Source of the DNA: an uncultured Burkholderiaceae bacterium | Lineage (GTDB): Bacteria > Pseudomonadota > Gammaproteobacteria > Burkholderiales > Burkholderiaceae_B | DNA length: 64,000 nt | Assembly (NCBI GenBank): GCA_934525625.1 | Contig: CAKSZL010000002.1 | Location: 1-64,000 of the forward strand | Reading direction: 5' to 3' | Shown: one piece after another, positions 45,339 through 53,285 of the stretch | How the letters are laid out: each line of letters opens with the position of its first letter | Numbering within the stretch: position 1 is the first letter of the stretch | Made by a program: the position numbers and the translations under genes | Notes under the pieces: model-generated | The model's input: the letters and a program-made list of their open reading frames with translations, nothing else | Told to the model about the DNA's origin: nothing | Database searches by the model: none

Positions 45339-46592
45339 TCACGCCTCCTTGACGATGTCGGCGTCCACCACCGGAGCGCCGAGGTTGGCGGCCACGTTCA
45401 TGGCGGCGGTGAGCGCGTTGGCGACGGCCAGCGGGTATGCCAGGCTCACGTAGGTGGTGGTCAACTGCGCCGACTTGGCGTTGCCGGTGCGGCGAGCGAA
45501 GGTCAGGCGTTCGCGCAGCGCGGCGATGCCTTCGGGCGTGATGACCTGGGCCACATCAACGCCGATGCGTGCCAGCTTGAACTTGAGGTATTCGGCCAGG
45601 TAGCCGTCCAGCGGCGGCAGCTCGACGATGTCGCACCGCTGGGCGACCTCGCGCACATCGGGGTCGCTCACCGACAGGCGGGCGCGCAGCTCCGGCTGTG
45701 CGATCAGCACCACGGACAGCATGGGCGAGAGACCGTCCTTGATCTCGGAAAACCGCTTGAGGTGCTTCAGGGTCGCCTTGGGCAAGCAGTGCGCTTCTTC
45801 GATCAACAGCAGATGGCGCTGGCCCGCGCGGTGTCCGGCGGTGAGCAGCTTCTTCACCTGGCGGGCGCGGGCTTCCAAGTCACGCGCAGGAGCAACGCCA
45901 GGTGCGACGGTGTCGATGATGGCCTGCACGATGGCCGCGCTCTTGAGCGTCTTGCCCTTGGCGTCGTTCTCCTCCATGTAGAGCACGGAGGGTTCGATCA
46001 CGACCAGGTCGCGGCCTTCGCGCACCAGGCGGTCTTTGAAGTCATCGACCAGCGTGGACTTGCCGCTGCCGCTTTCGCCGACGATGCCGAGCATCCCGCC
46101 ATGTTTGGCGGTTTGCCAGAGCGTTTCGCGCACGAAGCGGATGTCCTGGCTGATGAAGACGTCGCTGGCCTGCGTGACGTCGTTCTTGAACGGATCGGCG
46201 GCCAGGTTGAAGTGCTTGCGGGTGGCCGGGGTCAGAGTTTGTTTTTGCAGCAGCATGTCGGTTTCCTTCTTGGCAGTTGATGAGGAGGCCGCGTCGGACG
46301 TGGGCGCGGTGGTGGAACGCTCTGCGGCGTCTCGGTTTTTCGGGGTGCCCGCGCGGTGCTCGAACGCGGTGGCGATGGCTTTCTCGGACGCGCCCAGCCG
46401 GGCCAGTTCGATGCGGATGGCTTGGCGCAGAGCGGGCCAGCCCTTGGCAGGCTGGAAGCCCCAATTGAGGATGTCGGCCAAGGTTCCTGCGCTGATGCCC
46501 AGCGTGCGGGCGAACTGCGCCTGCGCCACGTTCATGCGCTTGAGCAGAGCCTTGAGCTTGAGGGGCGTGGGTTTGCTGTCGGGGTATCTCAT
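45339..46592 (-). CDS. MuB-like AAA+ ATPase, transposition target-selection protein
   Basis: 417 aa. An N-terminal HTH (MNVAQAQFARTLGISAGTLADILNWG, about 20-45) and an Ala/Thr/Ser-rich linker (about 80-115) precede the AAA+ domain: Walker A GESGSGKST (172-180), Walker B LLLIEEAH, sensor VLIAQPELR. MuB binds DNA as ATP-dependent filaments, recruits the transposase to target DNA and gives target immunity. Overlaps the transposase gene by 4 bases. Confidence 0.92.
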   Translation of the reverse strand: MRYPDSKPTPLKLKALLKRMNVAQAQFARTLGISAGTLADILNWGFQPAKGWPALRQAIRIELARLGASEKAIATAFEHRAGTPKNRDAAERSTTAPTSDAASSSTAKKETDMLLQKQTLTPATRKHFNLAADPFKNDVTQASDVFISQDIRFVRETLWQTAKHGGMLGIVGESGSGKSTLVDDFKDRLVREGRDLVVIEPSVLYMEENDAKGKTLKSAAIVQAIIDTVAPGVAPARDLEARARQVKKLLTAGHRAGQRHLLLIEEAHCLPKATLKHLKRFSEIKDGLSPMLSVVLIAQPELRARLSVSDPDVREVAQRCDIVELPPLDGYLAEYLKFKLARIGVDVAQVITPEGIAALRERLTFARRTGNAKSAQLTTTYVSLAYPLAVANALTAAMNVAANLGAPVVDADIVKEA

Positions 46593-48418
46593 CGGAACCT
46601 CCTCAGCTCAATCACGCTGCTGCCATGAGTGCCCGTTGCCGCCGGTGCGATGGCCCACTGATCAGCCCACGATTGCGGCACGTTGCCGTCCGGGAAGGCG
46701 GCTTTGACCTGGCTGTAGAGGTCGGCAGGGGCGGCATCGCCCAGGCGCTCCTTGATGGCGCGAACGGCCTCCGGCACGGTGAGCATCATCTGCACCGATG
46801 CGGCCTTGCTCTGGAGCTGTTGCACCTGGGGCGTTTGAACTTCCCCGGCGTTGGGTACCAGGCGGCGCGGCAGGTCGGCCTGGCCCAGGTGGCTGTGCGC
46901 CACCAAGCCCTTGCCATCGTTGAGGTGGCCGAAGGGGCGGGCCTGCTCGGCGCGCTTCTTCTCGGCCTCATCCACTGTGGTGCCATCGCCCCAGGCAGCA
47001 GCGGCCAGCGTGTTCGCGGCACGCTCGCTGGCGGTCTGCGGCGCGCGGGCGTACTCCTCGCCCGCTACCGGCGCGGACAGGGGCCGCCCGTATTCGTCGA
47101 ACTCGCGCTCCGGCTCCACTTGCACCAGCAGGGGTTCCGCGCCCAGGCGGTCGATCTCGATACGCAGCGCGCCCTGCTGCATGAGCAGCGGTGTGACGCG
47201 CACCTTCTGGCCATTGCCCAGGAACTCGGCCCAGGGGTTCAGGTCGTAGCTGGCGCGCCGCCCCAGCTCGGGGTGAGCGAAGGTGATTTTCAGGTTGCGT
47301 ACCTGGCGGGTCAGTTCCTGGCCCGCCATGAACCACTGGCACACCTCGCGCGGCGGCATCTGCACCAGTGCGCCGGGGTGGCGCATGATGAGCTGCCAGA
47401 GGTCGTCGCGCACCATCGGCTGGCCGCTGGCGCGCACCAGGCGGCAATCGACCTTCTCGATGGCGTTGGCGTTGAAGTCGCGTACCCAGCGGGCCGCCGA
47501 AGCATTGAGCTGCTCGACGCTCTCCACTGGCTCGAAGCGCAGGCGGGACTCGAAGTGGGTTTCCACCAGGTTGTTGCCCTGCTCGACGCCGCCCTTGCCC
47601 CAGGAGTGGCCGGTGGCGTGTGTCTCGTGGTCAACGCCCAGGGCGTCGAGCAGGTTCTTGATGGCGAAGCTGGTGTTGGCGCTGCCCTTGTCCCACAAGA
47701 GCATCTTGGGTACGCCGTGCGACATGCGGTCGGACTGCTGGCCCCAGGTGTAGAGCAGGAACTCGAACAGGCTGTGCTGATTCTCGCCAGCGGCCTCGAA
47801 GTAGCGCACGTCGATGGTGCCGCTGGCGTGGTCGTAGCGGACGTAACGCCAGACCTTGAGCCGCACCTTGTCCATGCTGGCGGGCTTGTTCTTGTAGAAC
47901 TCCTCGTCGCGCATGATCGCCTGACCCTTTGGCGTGTAGTAGATGAGGCAGAGCGAGGGGTCGATCTGGTGCAGGTGGTTGGGATGCAGGCTGCGCAGCG
48001 TGATGTGGTTGCGGGCGGCGGCCTGCGCCTTGGCGTCCATGCGAGCGGCGCGCAGCAGCGCGTTGACGCGGCCCTCGGAGACGGTTACGTCGATGCCGTT
48101 GGTGTGCGCGATGTTCATGGCCACCGCCGTGGGCAGCGTGGCCTTGCCGTTGCCACGGATGCCTTCGCGCTTGGCCGCTGCGATGAAGTGCAGCGTTTCC
48201 TTCGGCAGCGCAGTGGTGCCCGCGTCGGCGCGCTTCTTGCGGCCGGTGCGATAGCCTGCATGGGTGCGCAGCCAGGTGTAGACCGTCGAGGGGTTCCGGC
48301 CGATGAGGCTGGCAAAGTTATGCACCAGCTCGGTCGCGCAACCGTGCGGGGCCGCAGCGATGCGGTCGCGCAAGGCGAATAGCTCTTGCAGCAGGTCTGG
48401 AGCGAGTTGATGGGCCAT
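46589..48418 (-). CDS. MuA-like DDE transposase
   Basis: 609 aa. An N-terminal HTH region (IGRNPSTVYTWLRTHAGYRTGRKKRAD) leads to the integrase/RNase-H core with D153 (HQIDPS), D243 (LLWDKGSAN) and E279 (GGVEQGNNLVE), so the second and third catalytic residues are 36 apart. Mu-type C-terminal beta-barrel (about 400-500) and an extended C-terminal tail follow. It catalyses end cleavage and strand transfer for integration and replicative transposition. AGGA lies about 10 bases before the start. Confidence 0.95.
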   Translation of the reverse strand: MAHQLAPDLLQELFALRDRIAAAPHGCATELVHNFASLIGRNPSTVYTWLRTHAGYRTGRKKRADAGTTALPKETLHFIAAAKREGIRGNGKATLPTAVAMNIAHTNGIDVTVSEGRVNALLRAARMDAKAQAAARNHITLRSLHPNHLHQIDPSLCLIYYTPKGQAIMRDEEFYKNKPASMDKVRLKVWRYVRYDHASGTIDVRYFEAAGENQHSLFEFLLYTWGQQSDRMSHGVPKMLLWDKGSANTSFAIKNLLDALGVDHETHATGHSWGKGGVEQGNNLVETHFESRLRFEPVESVEQLNASAARWVRDFNANAIEKVDCRLVRASGQPMVRDDLWQLIMRHPGALVQMPPREVCQWFMAGQELTRQVRNLKITFAHPELGRRASYDLNPWAEFLGNGQKVRVTPLLMQQGALRIEIDRLGAEPLLVQVEPEREFDEYGRPLSAPVAGEEYARAPQTASERAANTLAAAAWGDGTTVDEAEKKRAEQARPFGHLNDGKGLVAHSHLGQADLPRRLVPNAGEVQTPQVQQLQSKAASVQMMLTVPEAVRAIKERLGDAAPADLYSQVKAAFPDGNVPQSWADQWAIAPAATGTHGSSVIELRRFR

Positions 48419-48434
48419 ATCGAGTTCCTGCGCT

Positions 48435-49328
48435 TCAGGCCGCTTCTGGCGCGTATGCGCCCAGCGATTTGTCGAAGGTGGTGCGTTCCTTGGTCAGGCC
48501 CGCTTCTGCCCGCGAGAGCGCCTGCTCGTACACCTCGGCGATGTGGGCCAGCGCCGCTTCGTACTTCGGGCGCTGTTCTTCGGGAATGTCCTGCGCAACC
48601 TCGAACAACGTGATGCGGCAGGTCTCCAGCTCGCTGATGGCCTGGGCGATCTTGCGACCGGCGGCGGCGACCTGGTCGGAAACCGGCTCCAGCGCGTCGG
48701 GCCAGTCCGTGTCGGCGACCACCTTCTTCTTGAGCTGTACCTGGAGGTTGGTGAGCTTTTTCTGCGTCTTGTCCAGGACAGCGTCCTTGGCTTCAAGATC
48801 GCCTTGCAGGCTGCGGATGGCATTCCGTAGTTCGCCCGCGCTCATACGGTCGATGTCGTCGATGTCCTTCAGATTCTCCAGCACGTCATCGTCGTGAGTG
48901 ACAAGCTCCAGGAAGGCGCTGGCACTTTTCACCTGGGTGCTCAAAAGTGCCAAATTGGCAGATTTCGCCGTTTTGGCAGCGGCCTGCATAAAGCGCGCGG
49001 CTGACCTGTAGCTGAAGCCGAGGAACTCCACGCGCTTCTCGAACTCACCGTGCGGCGTCAGCTCGCGTAGCACCAGCAGGCGCTTGCCCAGCTCCAACAG
49101 TGATTCCACCGTGCGGCGCTGGTAGAAGCGGATTTCATCTTCCAGGGCACCGATGGTCAGGGAACCTTCGTAGCCGATTTCGGTGGCGATGGCCTGCGCG
49201 GCGGCCTCTTGCTTGCTGTGCATGACGGCGAGCTGGTTGGCGGCTGCTGTGGCGGCAGGCAGGCCCGGCAGGTCGGCGTCAGTGACGACTTCGGCGGCGG
49301 GTGCGATCTTGGTTGCGGTGCGGGCCAT
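48435..49328 (-). CDS. DUF3102-like protein
   Basis: 297 aa. The central part (GSLTIGALEDEIRFYQRRTVESLLELGKRLLVLRELTPHGEFEKRVEFLGFSYRSAARFMQAA) fits DUF3102, proteins found with partition or transposition modules in phages and plasmids. A long coiled coil follows (about 165-280). No catalytic motif. It sits directly before the transposase gene and may be an accessory DNA-binding protein; this is inference. Confidence 0.8.
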   Translation of the reverse strand: MARTATKIAPAAEVVTDADLPGLPAATAAANQLAVMHSKQEAAAQAIATEIGYEGSLTIGALEDEIRFYQRRTVESLLELGKRLLVLRELTPHGEFEKRVEFLGFSYRSAARFMQAAAKTAKSANLALLSTQVKSASAFLELVTHDDDVLENLKDIDDIDRMSAGELRNAIRSLQGDLEAKDAVLDKTQKKLTNLQVQLKKKVVADTDWPDALEPVSDQVAAAGRKIAQAISELETCRITLFEVAQDIPEEQRPKYEAALAHIAEVYEQALSRAEAGLTKERTTFDKSLGAYAPEAA

Positions 49329-49340
49329 ATGTTCTTCTCC

Positions 49341-49646
49341 TTAGTGATTGGTCAGGCGGGTCTGGATGTTCTCGATACGCTCGCGGGCGGCGTCGAGGCT
49401 GCGGAGGATAGAAACGGCGTGGCGCGCGAACTGCACCGAGGGGCGGATGCGCCCGGTCTCCGGGATGCGTTCGGCAAAGCCCTTTTCTTCGAGCGTGGCG
49501 ACGTAACGGGTGATGGCGCTGGGATCGAGGCCGGTGGCCTTCGACAGATCGGTGGGCGTCATGCCGTTGGCGAAGTGGCCCAGCAGTGCAGCCAGGACAT
49601 CGAGCACCTTGGCTGCTGTCTGGCTGGTCTTGATTGGTGTGCTCAC
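49341..49646 (-). CDS. Small IclR-type winged-helix regulator
   Basis: 101 aa from a GTG at 49646 with AGGAGA upstream. Sequence TAAKVLDVLAALLGHFANGMTPTDLSKATGLDPSAITRYVATLEEKGFAERIPETGRIRPSVQFARHAVSILRSLD is an IclR-like N-terminal winged helix without the ligand-binding domain. The frame is open upstream but overlaps the Ner-like gene. Probably an early regulator; target unknown. Confidence 0.8.
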   Translation of the reverse strand: MSTPIKTSQTAAKVLDVLAALLGHFANGMTPTDLSKATGLDPSAITRYVATLEEKGFAERIPETGRIRPSVQFARHAVSILRSLDAARERIENIQTRLTNH

Positions 49647-49689
49647 GATTAAGGTTCTCCTGTGAAAATGATTTGCAGCGTGCGAAAAT

Positions 49690-49896
49690 TCAGGCGGCTC
49701 GGTTCGGCTTGAGGCCGAGAGCGACAAAAACCTGATGCGCCTTGCCGCGTTTGCCCTTGGAGCGACCACGCAGCACCATGAACATGGCGTCGTAGTCCAG
49801 CCCCTTGCGGCGGCAGTAGTCGGAGAGCGACTCACCGCGAGCGTCCAGGTCGGCGCGAAAGGCGGCGATCTTCCGGTCGATTTGGTCTTGGGTCAT
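49690..49896 (-). CDS. Ner-like small DNA-binding protein (early regulator)
   Basis: 68 aa, basic: AFRADLDARGESLSDYCRRKGLDYDAMFMVLRGRSKGKRGKAHQVFVALGLKP reads as a lambda-repressor-like HTH. First gene leftward from the immunity region, the position of ner in Mu, whose product shuts down early transcription. Sequence similarity to Mu Ner is not obvious by eye, so the name is by size, fold and place. Confidence 0.75.
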   Translation of the reverse strand: MTQDQIDRKIAAFRADLDARGESLSDYCRRKGLDYDAMFMVLRGRSKGKRGKAHQVFVALGLKPNRAA

Positions 49897-49939
49897 GGGT
49901 TCGGCCTCTGGTGGTTTTGGTTGGTGATGGTGGTGATTA

Positions 49940-49977
49940 TTTACTCGAACGAGTAAAAGATCAAGTGGTTTTTACTC
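49940..49977. promoter_or_regulatory. Immunity operators between the Ner-like gene and the repressor
   Basis: TTTACTCGAACGAGTAAA (49940-49957) is a perfect 8-base inverted repeat around AA. A further half-site TTTACTC lies at 49971-49977, 31 bases from the first (about three helical turns). They occupy the 94-base gap between the divergent starts at 49896 and 49991. These are the expected sites for the repressor and/or Ner. GGAGG for the repressor follows at 49981-49985. Confidence 0.75.
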
Positions 49978-49990
49978 ATTTGGAGGTTTA

Positions 49991-50410
49991 ATGACTATCG
50001 GATGCAGATTGAAAGAGGAGCGAAAGCGGCTCCGTCTAAACCAGACTGATTTCGCGGCGTTGGCCGGGGTGCAGATCAGCGCCCAGACCAACTACGAGAA
50101 CGACAAGCGGCAACCGGATGCGAAGTACCTGGCCGCTATCGCGGAGGCCGGAGCTGATGTCGGCTACATCACGACTGGCGTGCGCAAGGGCGAGGAACAC
50201 ACCACGCCAGCAGCGCAGTTGCTGCGGATGAAGGTGTTAGCCAGCTTGCTGGCGGATGAGCTGCACAAGCGCGAGACCGGCTTGTCGGAGGTTGGCTTCC
50301 ATGAGCTACTTGATGAGCTATGGCCGGAGTGGAGTGCCGATGCGACGCCAGAACCGGCGGCGCTGCGCGGGCGCATTGCACACGCATTGAGTGCAAGGGG
50401 GGTGAAATGA
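49991..50410 (+). CDS. XRE-family repressor (immunity regulator)
   Basis: 139 aa. The HTH_3 domain is clear in residues 1-60 (RLKEERKRLRLNQTDFAALAGVQISAQTNYENDKRQPDAKYLAAIAEAGADVGYITTG); the C-terminal half is a probable oligomerisation domain (LLRMKVLASLLADELHKRE...). Divergent from the Ner-like gene across two operator-like sites, it is the best candidate for the lysogeny repressor, the counterpart of Mu c although of a different family. Its stop overlaps the lipoprotein gene start (ATGA). Confidence 0.87.
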   Translation: MTIGCRLKEERKRLRLNQTDFAALAGVQISAQTNYENDKRQPDAKYLAAIAEAGADVGYITTGVRKGEEHTTPAAQLLRMKVLASLLADELHKRETGLSEVGFHELLDELWPEWSADATPEPAALRGRIAHALSARGVK

Positions 50411-50790
50411 ATTTGAGGGTTGTTTTCGCGTTGGCGGCCTGCGTGGGCCTTGTTGCCTGTGGCGAGGATGCTGACGACGTGCCGCCACCAGAGAAGCGGC
50501 AGGTGTCGGTGCTGGTGATGGACACCAGCGCGGCAGAGAATCCCGTGCTGAAGTTCCGGGCCGAAGACGTGGCCTTGGGCGACGTGCTCAAGAAAGTCGG
50601 GCCATTGACGAAGTCGCAGATCATCGCGTTGCGCTGCGAAGGCGGCTACAACAAGCAGCCGCCGCTGTATTCCCTCGACTTTGACATCGTCCGTGGCAAC
50701 GGTGGCGCGACTGAGAACTTGCTGGGCGTTGTGGACACAGCGACCATGCACGAGGTCTGCGTGAAGAAAATGCGGTCGCACAAAAACTAA
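50407..50790 (+). CDS. Lipoprotein coupled to the repressor gene
   Basis: 127 aa. A lipoprotein signal ends L-V-A-C18, with Gly at +2 (no inner-membrane retention Asp). The mature part is small and soluble (PPPEKRQVSVLVMDTSAAENPVLKFRAEDVALGDVLKKVGPLTKSQIIALRCEGGYNKQPPLYSLDFDIVRG). I recognise no family. The ATGA overlap with the repressor means it should be expressed in the lysogen, as for prophage surface-exclusion or conversion genes. Its TAA stop (50788-50790) lies inside the late promoter element that follows. Confidence 0.82.
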   Translation: MNLRVVFALAACVGLVACGEDADDVPPPEKRQVSVLVMDTSAAENPVLKFRAEDVALGDVLKKVGPLTKSQIIALRCEGGYNKQPPLYSLDFDIVRGNGGATENLLGVVDTATMHEVCVKKMRSHKN

Positions 50791-50799
50791 AAGCCTTTA
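50786..50799 (+). promoter_or_regulatory. Late promoter element, copy 1 (protease/capsid unit)
   Basis: ACTAAA-AGC-CTTTA followed by CT begins exactly 50 bases before the ATG at 50836. The surrounding 61 bases (50781-50841) match 54255-54315 at 48 positions, in two conserved blocks (the element, and CTCGGCAAAGTGGCG before the ATG) around a diverged 13-base middle. The ACTAAA also contains the lipoprotein stop codon. Confidence 0.7.
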
Positions 50800-50835
50800 C
50801 TGTCTGCCGCCCATGCCGCTCGGCAAAGTGGCGGC

Positions 50836-51936
50836 ATGGACAAAAGCACCGCAAACCGACAAGTAGCAGCGCTGGCCTTCGAGATCGTGCTCGAAGGCCA
50901 AGGCGCAACGCGCACCGCTCCTGCCCGGATGCGCGTGATTCCCGATGGGCACTTCGATGCCCTCGACGGCCGCCCCGGCAACATGGAGGGGGTCACGGCC
51001 AAGACGTGGTTCCTGGATGCCACGGCCGCCGCTGCCGTCACCGCCACCTTCAAGGCGGGCGGCGTCAAGCTCCCCATCGACTACGAACACCAAACCCTCA
51101 AGGCCGCGGAGAACGGGCAACCCGCGCCCGCTGCTGGCTGGATTACCGCGCTGGAGTATTCGCCTGGCGTGGGGATGCTGGCGCATGTGACCTGGACGCC
51201 CGCCGGGCGCGCGCACCTGGAGGGCGACGAGTACCTCTACATCTCGCCCATCCTCATCTTCGACGCCGAGACCGGCATGGTGCTCGGCCTGCATAGCGTT
51301 GCTCTCACCAACAAGCCCGCGCTCGGCGCGCTGGGCGAGATCACCGCGCTCACCAACGATTCGCTACGCCGACTGCCCGGCTCTGGCAGGACTACCAACG
51401 AGGAACCCATCATGGAAAAAACCAAGGTGCTGGTGGCCCTGGGATTGCCCCTGGACACCGGCGACGACACCGCGCTCGCGCAGCTCTCCACGCTGGTGCA
51501 GAAAGCCCGCGACCAGGAGCAGCAGATCGCGGCGCTCAAGGCCAGTCAGTTCGACCCGGCCAAGCACATCCCGCTGGACGAACACCAGAAGCTCGCCACC
51601 GAGCTGGCCGCGCTCAAGTCCACCAGCGACAAGGCCGAACACGAACGCCTGATGACCGCCGCGCTGACCGACGCGCGCATCCTGCCGCCCAACGAAGCCT
51701 ACTGGCGTGCGCAGCCGCTGGCGGCGCTGCAAGCCTTCCTGAAGGAAGCCAAGCCGCTGGCGGCGCTCAAGGGCACGCAGACCGGCGGCAACCCGCCTGC
51801 GGGCGGTGCCGACCTGGACACGAAGGACTCCAACGCCATCGCCCAGGCCGCGCTGAAGTACCAGCAGGAACAGGCCCAGGCCGGTGTCACCGTTTCCACG
51901 GCTGCGGCCGTGGCCCACGTCACGAAAGGAGCGTAA
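50836..51936 (+). CDS. Mu I-like head maturation protease with fused scaffold
   Basis: 366 aa. The N-terminal part (about 1-190) resembles Mu gpI: MRVIPDGHFDALDGRPGNMEGVTAKTWFLDATAAAAV, KLPIDYEHQTLKAAENGQPAPAAGWI, GDEYLYISPILIFDAETGMVLGLHSVALTNKPAL. The rest is Ala/Lys/Gln-rich helical scaffold. In Mu a shorter in-frame product, Z, is made from an internal start; a matching ATG with GAGGA is at 51412. Processes the procapsid. First gene behind late promoter copy 1. Confidence 0.92.
   Translation: MDKSTANRQVAALAFEIVLEGQGATRTAPARMRVIPDGHFDALDGRPGNMEGVTAKTWFLDATAAAAVTATFKAGGVKLPIDYEHQTLKAAENGQPAPAAGWITALEYSPGVGMLAHVTWTPAGRAHLEGDEYLYISPILIFDAETGMVLGLHSVALTNKPALGALGEITALTNDSLRRLPGSGRTTNEEPIMEKTKVLVALGLPLDTGDDTALAQLSTLVQKARDQEQQIAALKASQFDPAKHIPLDEHQKLATELAALKSTSDKAEHERLMTAALTDARILPPNEAYWRAQPLAALQAFLKEAKPLAALKGTQTGGNPPAGGADLDTKDSNAIAQAALKYQQEQAQAGVTVSTAAAVAHVTKGA
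51412..51936 (+). CDS. Internal-start scaffold protein (Mu Z-like)
   Basis: 174 aa, in the same frame as the protease gene. The ATG at 51412 has GAGGA about 8 bases upstream and begins MEKTKVLVALGLPLDTGDDTALAQLSTLVQKA, at the border between the protease part and the helical scaffold. Mu and lambda-type phages make their scaffold this way. The separate product is inferred from the start signal and family precedent. Confidence 0.6.
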   Translation: MEKTKVLVALGLPLDTGDDTALAQLSTLVQKARDQEQQIAALKASQFDPAKHIPLDEHQKLATELAALKSTSDKAEHERLMTAALTDARILPPNEAYWRAQPLAALQAFLKEAKPLAALKGTQTGGNPPAGGADLDTKDSNAIAQAALKYQQEQAQAGVTVSTAAAVAHVTKGA

Positions 51937-51939
51937 GCA

Positions 51940-52320
51940 ATGGGCAATCCCACCCTCATCAAGAACTACACCGCCGAGGGCGACATCGCGGCCTACCGCA
52001 TCGTCAAGTTCGGCGCGGCCGATGGCGGCGTGGCGCAGGCTGCGGCCAGCACCGACCTGGTCATCGGCGTGAACGCGGAACTGCCCGTGGTCGCGGGCGA
52101 GCGCGTGGACGTGGTTCGCGCCGGTCTTGCGGACGTGGAGTTTGGCGGCACCGTGGCGCGCGGCCAGCCGGTCGCGGCGGACGCCAACGGCAAGGCCGTG
52201 GTCGCCGCGCCTGCGGCGAACGTCAACGCACACATTATCGGTTTCGCCGAGGTCAGCGCGGTCGCTGGCGACATCGCCCCGGTGTTGCTCGCGCGCGGCG
52301 TGTTCCAGGGCGCTGCCTAA
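51940..52320 (+). CDS. DUF2190-like capsid decoration protein
   Basis: 126 aa, Ala/Val/Gly-rich all-beta: ADGGVAQAAASTDLVIGVNAELPVVAGERVDVVRAGLADVEFGGTVARGQPVAADANGKAVVAAPAANVNAHIIGFAEVSAVAGDIAPVLLARG. This fits small head-decoration (cement) proteins found next to the major capsid gene in transposable phages. Starts 4 bases after the protease stop. Confidence 0.8.
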   Translation: MGNPTLIKNYTAEGDIAAYRIVKFGAADGGVAQAAASTDLVIGVNAELPVVAGERVDVVRAGLADVEFGGTVARGQPVAADANGKAVVAAPAANVNAHIIGFAEVSAVAGDIAPVLLARGVFQGAA

Positions 52321-52345
52321 CCCTCATCACAAATAGGAGATTCAC

Positions 52346-53275
52346 ATGGCAATTCGCCCGTTTCCCATCGACCCGAAGCTGACCGCCATCGCCATCGCGT
52401 ACCGCAACCCGGACGTGGTGCTGATCGCCGACAGCGTCCTGCCGCGCACGCCCACCTCGCAGGAGTTCAAGTGGCTGGAGTACGACCTGGCGCAAGGCTT
52501 CACCGTCCCTGACACCCGCGTGGGCCGCAAGTCGGTGCCCAACGAAGTCGAGTTCAAGGCCGAGGAGCGTACCGATAAGGTCGAAGACCACGGCCTCGAC
52601 GACATTGTGCCGAACGAGGACGTCGAAGCCGACAACCAGGGCGTCGATCCGCTCGGCACGTCCACGGCCTACCTGACCAACCTGGTGAACCTGGGCCGTG
52701 AGCAGCGTGTCGCTTCCAAGGTGTTCAACCCGGCCAGCTTCTCGGCCAACAACCAGGCCACGCTGTCGGGCACCAGCCAGTGGTCGCACGATTCGTCCGA
52801 CCCGGTGGCCTCCATCGGCGACGCGCTCGACTCGCCGATCATCCGCCCGAACATCGCCGTGTTCGGCCAGCAGACCTGGACGAAGCTGCGCCGCCACAAG
52901 CTGATCGTGCAGGCCATCAAGGGCACGGCGCAGGGCGCGGGCATGGTGTCGCGCCAGGAGTTCGCGGAGTTCTTCGAGCTGCAAGAAGTGCTGGTCGGCG
53001 CGGGCTTCGTCAACCAGGCCAAGAAGGGCCAGGCCGCAAGCATGTCGCGCGTGTGGGGCAAGCACGCGGCGTTCCTGTACCGCGACCGCGCCGCAGGCCC
53101 GCAGGCTGGCGTGACCTACGGTTTCACCGCCGCCTGGGGCAACAAAATCGCGGGCAGCATCGACGAGCCGAAGATCGGCCTGACCGGCTCCCAGCGCGTG
53201 CGCTCCGGCGAGCGCGTGAAGGAAGTCATCTGCGCCCGCGACCTGGGCTACTTCTTCCAGAACGCCGTGGCGTAA
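52346..53275 (+). CDS. Major capsid protein
   Basis: 309 aa. Size, position after protease and decoration genes, and content (MAIRPFPIDPKLTAIAIAYRNPDVVLIADSVLPRTPTSQEFKWLEYDLAQGFTVPDTRVGRKSVPNEVEFK, RPNIAVFGQQTWTKLRRH, GKHAAFLYRDRAAGPQAGVTYGFTAAWGN) match the capsid proteins of Mu-like siblings; HK97-type fold is assumed. AGGAG lies upstream of the ATG. Confidence 0.88.
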   Translation: MAIRPFPIDPKLTAIAIAYRNPDVVLIADSVLPRTPTSQEFKWLEYDLAQGFTVPDTRVGRKSVPNEVEFKAEERTDKVEDHGLDDIVPNEDVEADNQGVDPLGTSTAYLTNLVNLGREQRVASKVFNPASFSANNQATLSGTSQWSHDSSDPVASIGDALDSPIIRPNIAVFGQQTWTKLRRHKLIVQAIKGTAQGAGMVSRQEFAEFFELQEVLVGAGFVNQAKKGQAASMSRVWGKHAAFLYRDRAAGPQAGVTYGFTAAWGNKIAGSIDEPKIGLTGSQRVRSGERVKEVICARDLGYFFQNAVA

Positions 53276-53285
53276 GGGGGCGACG

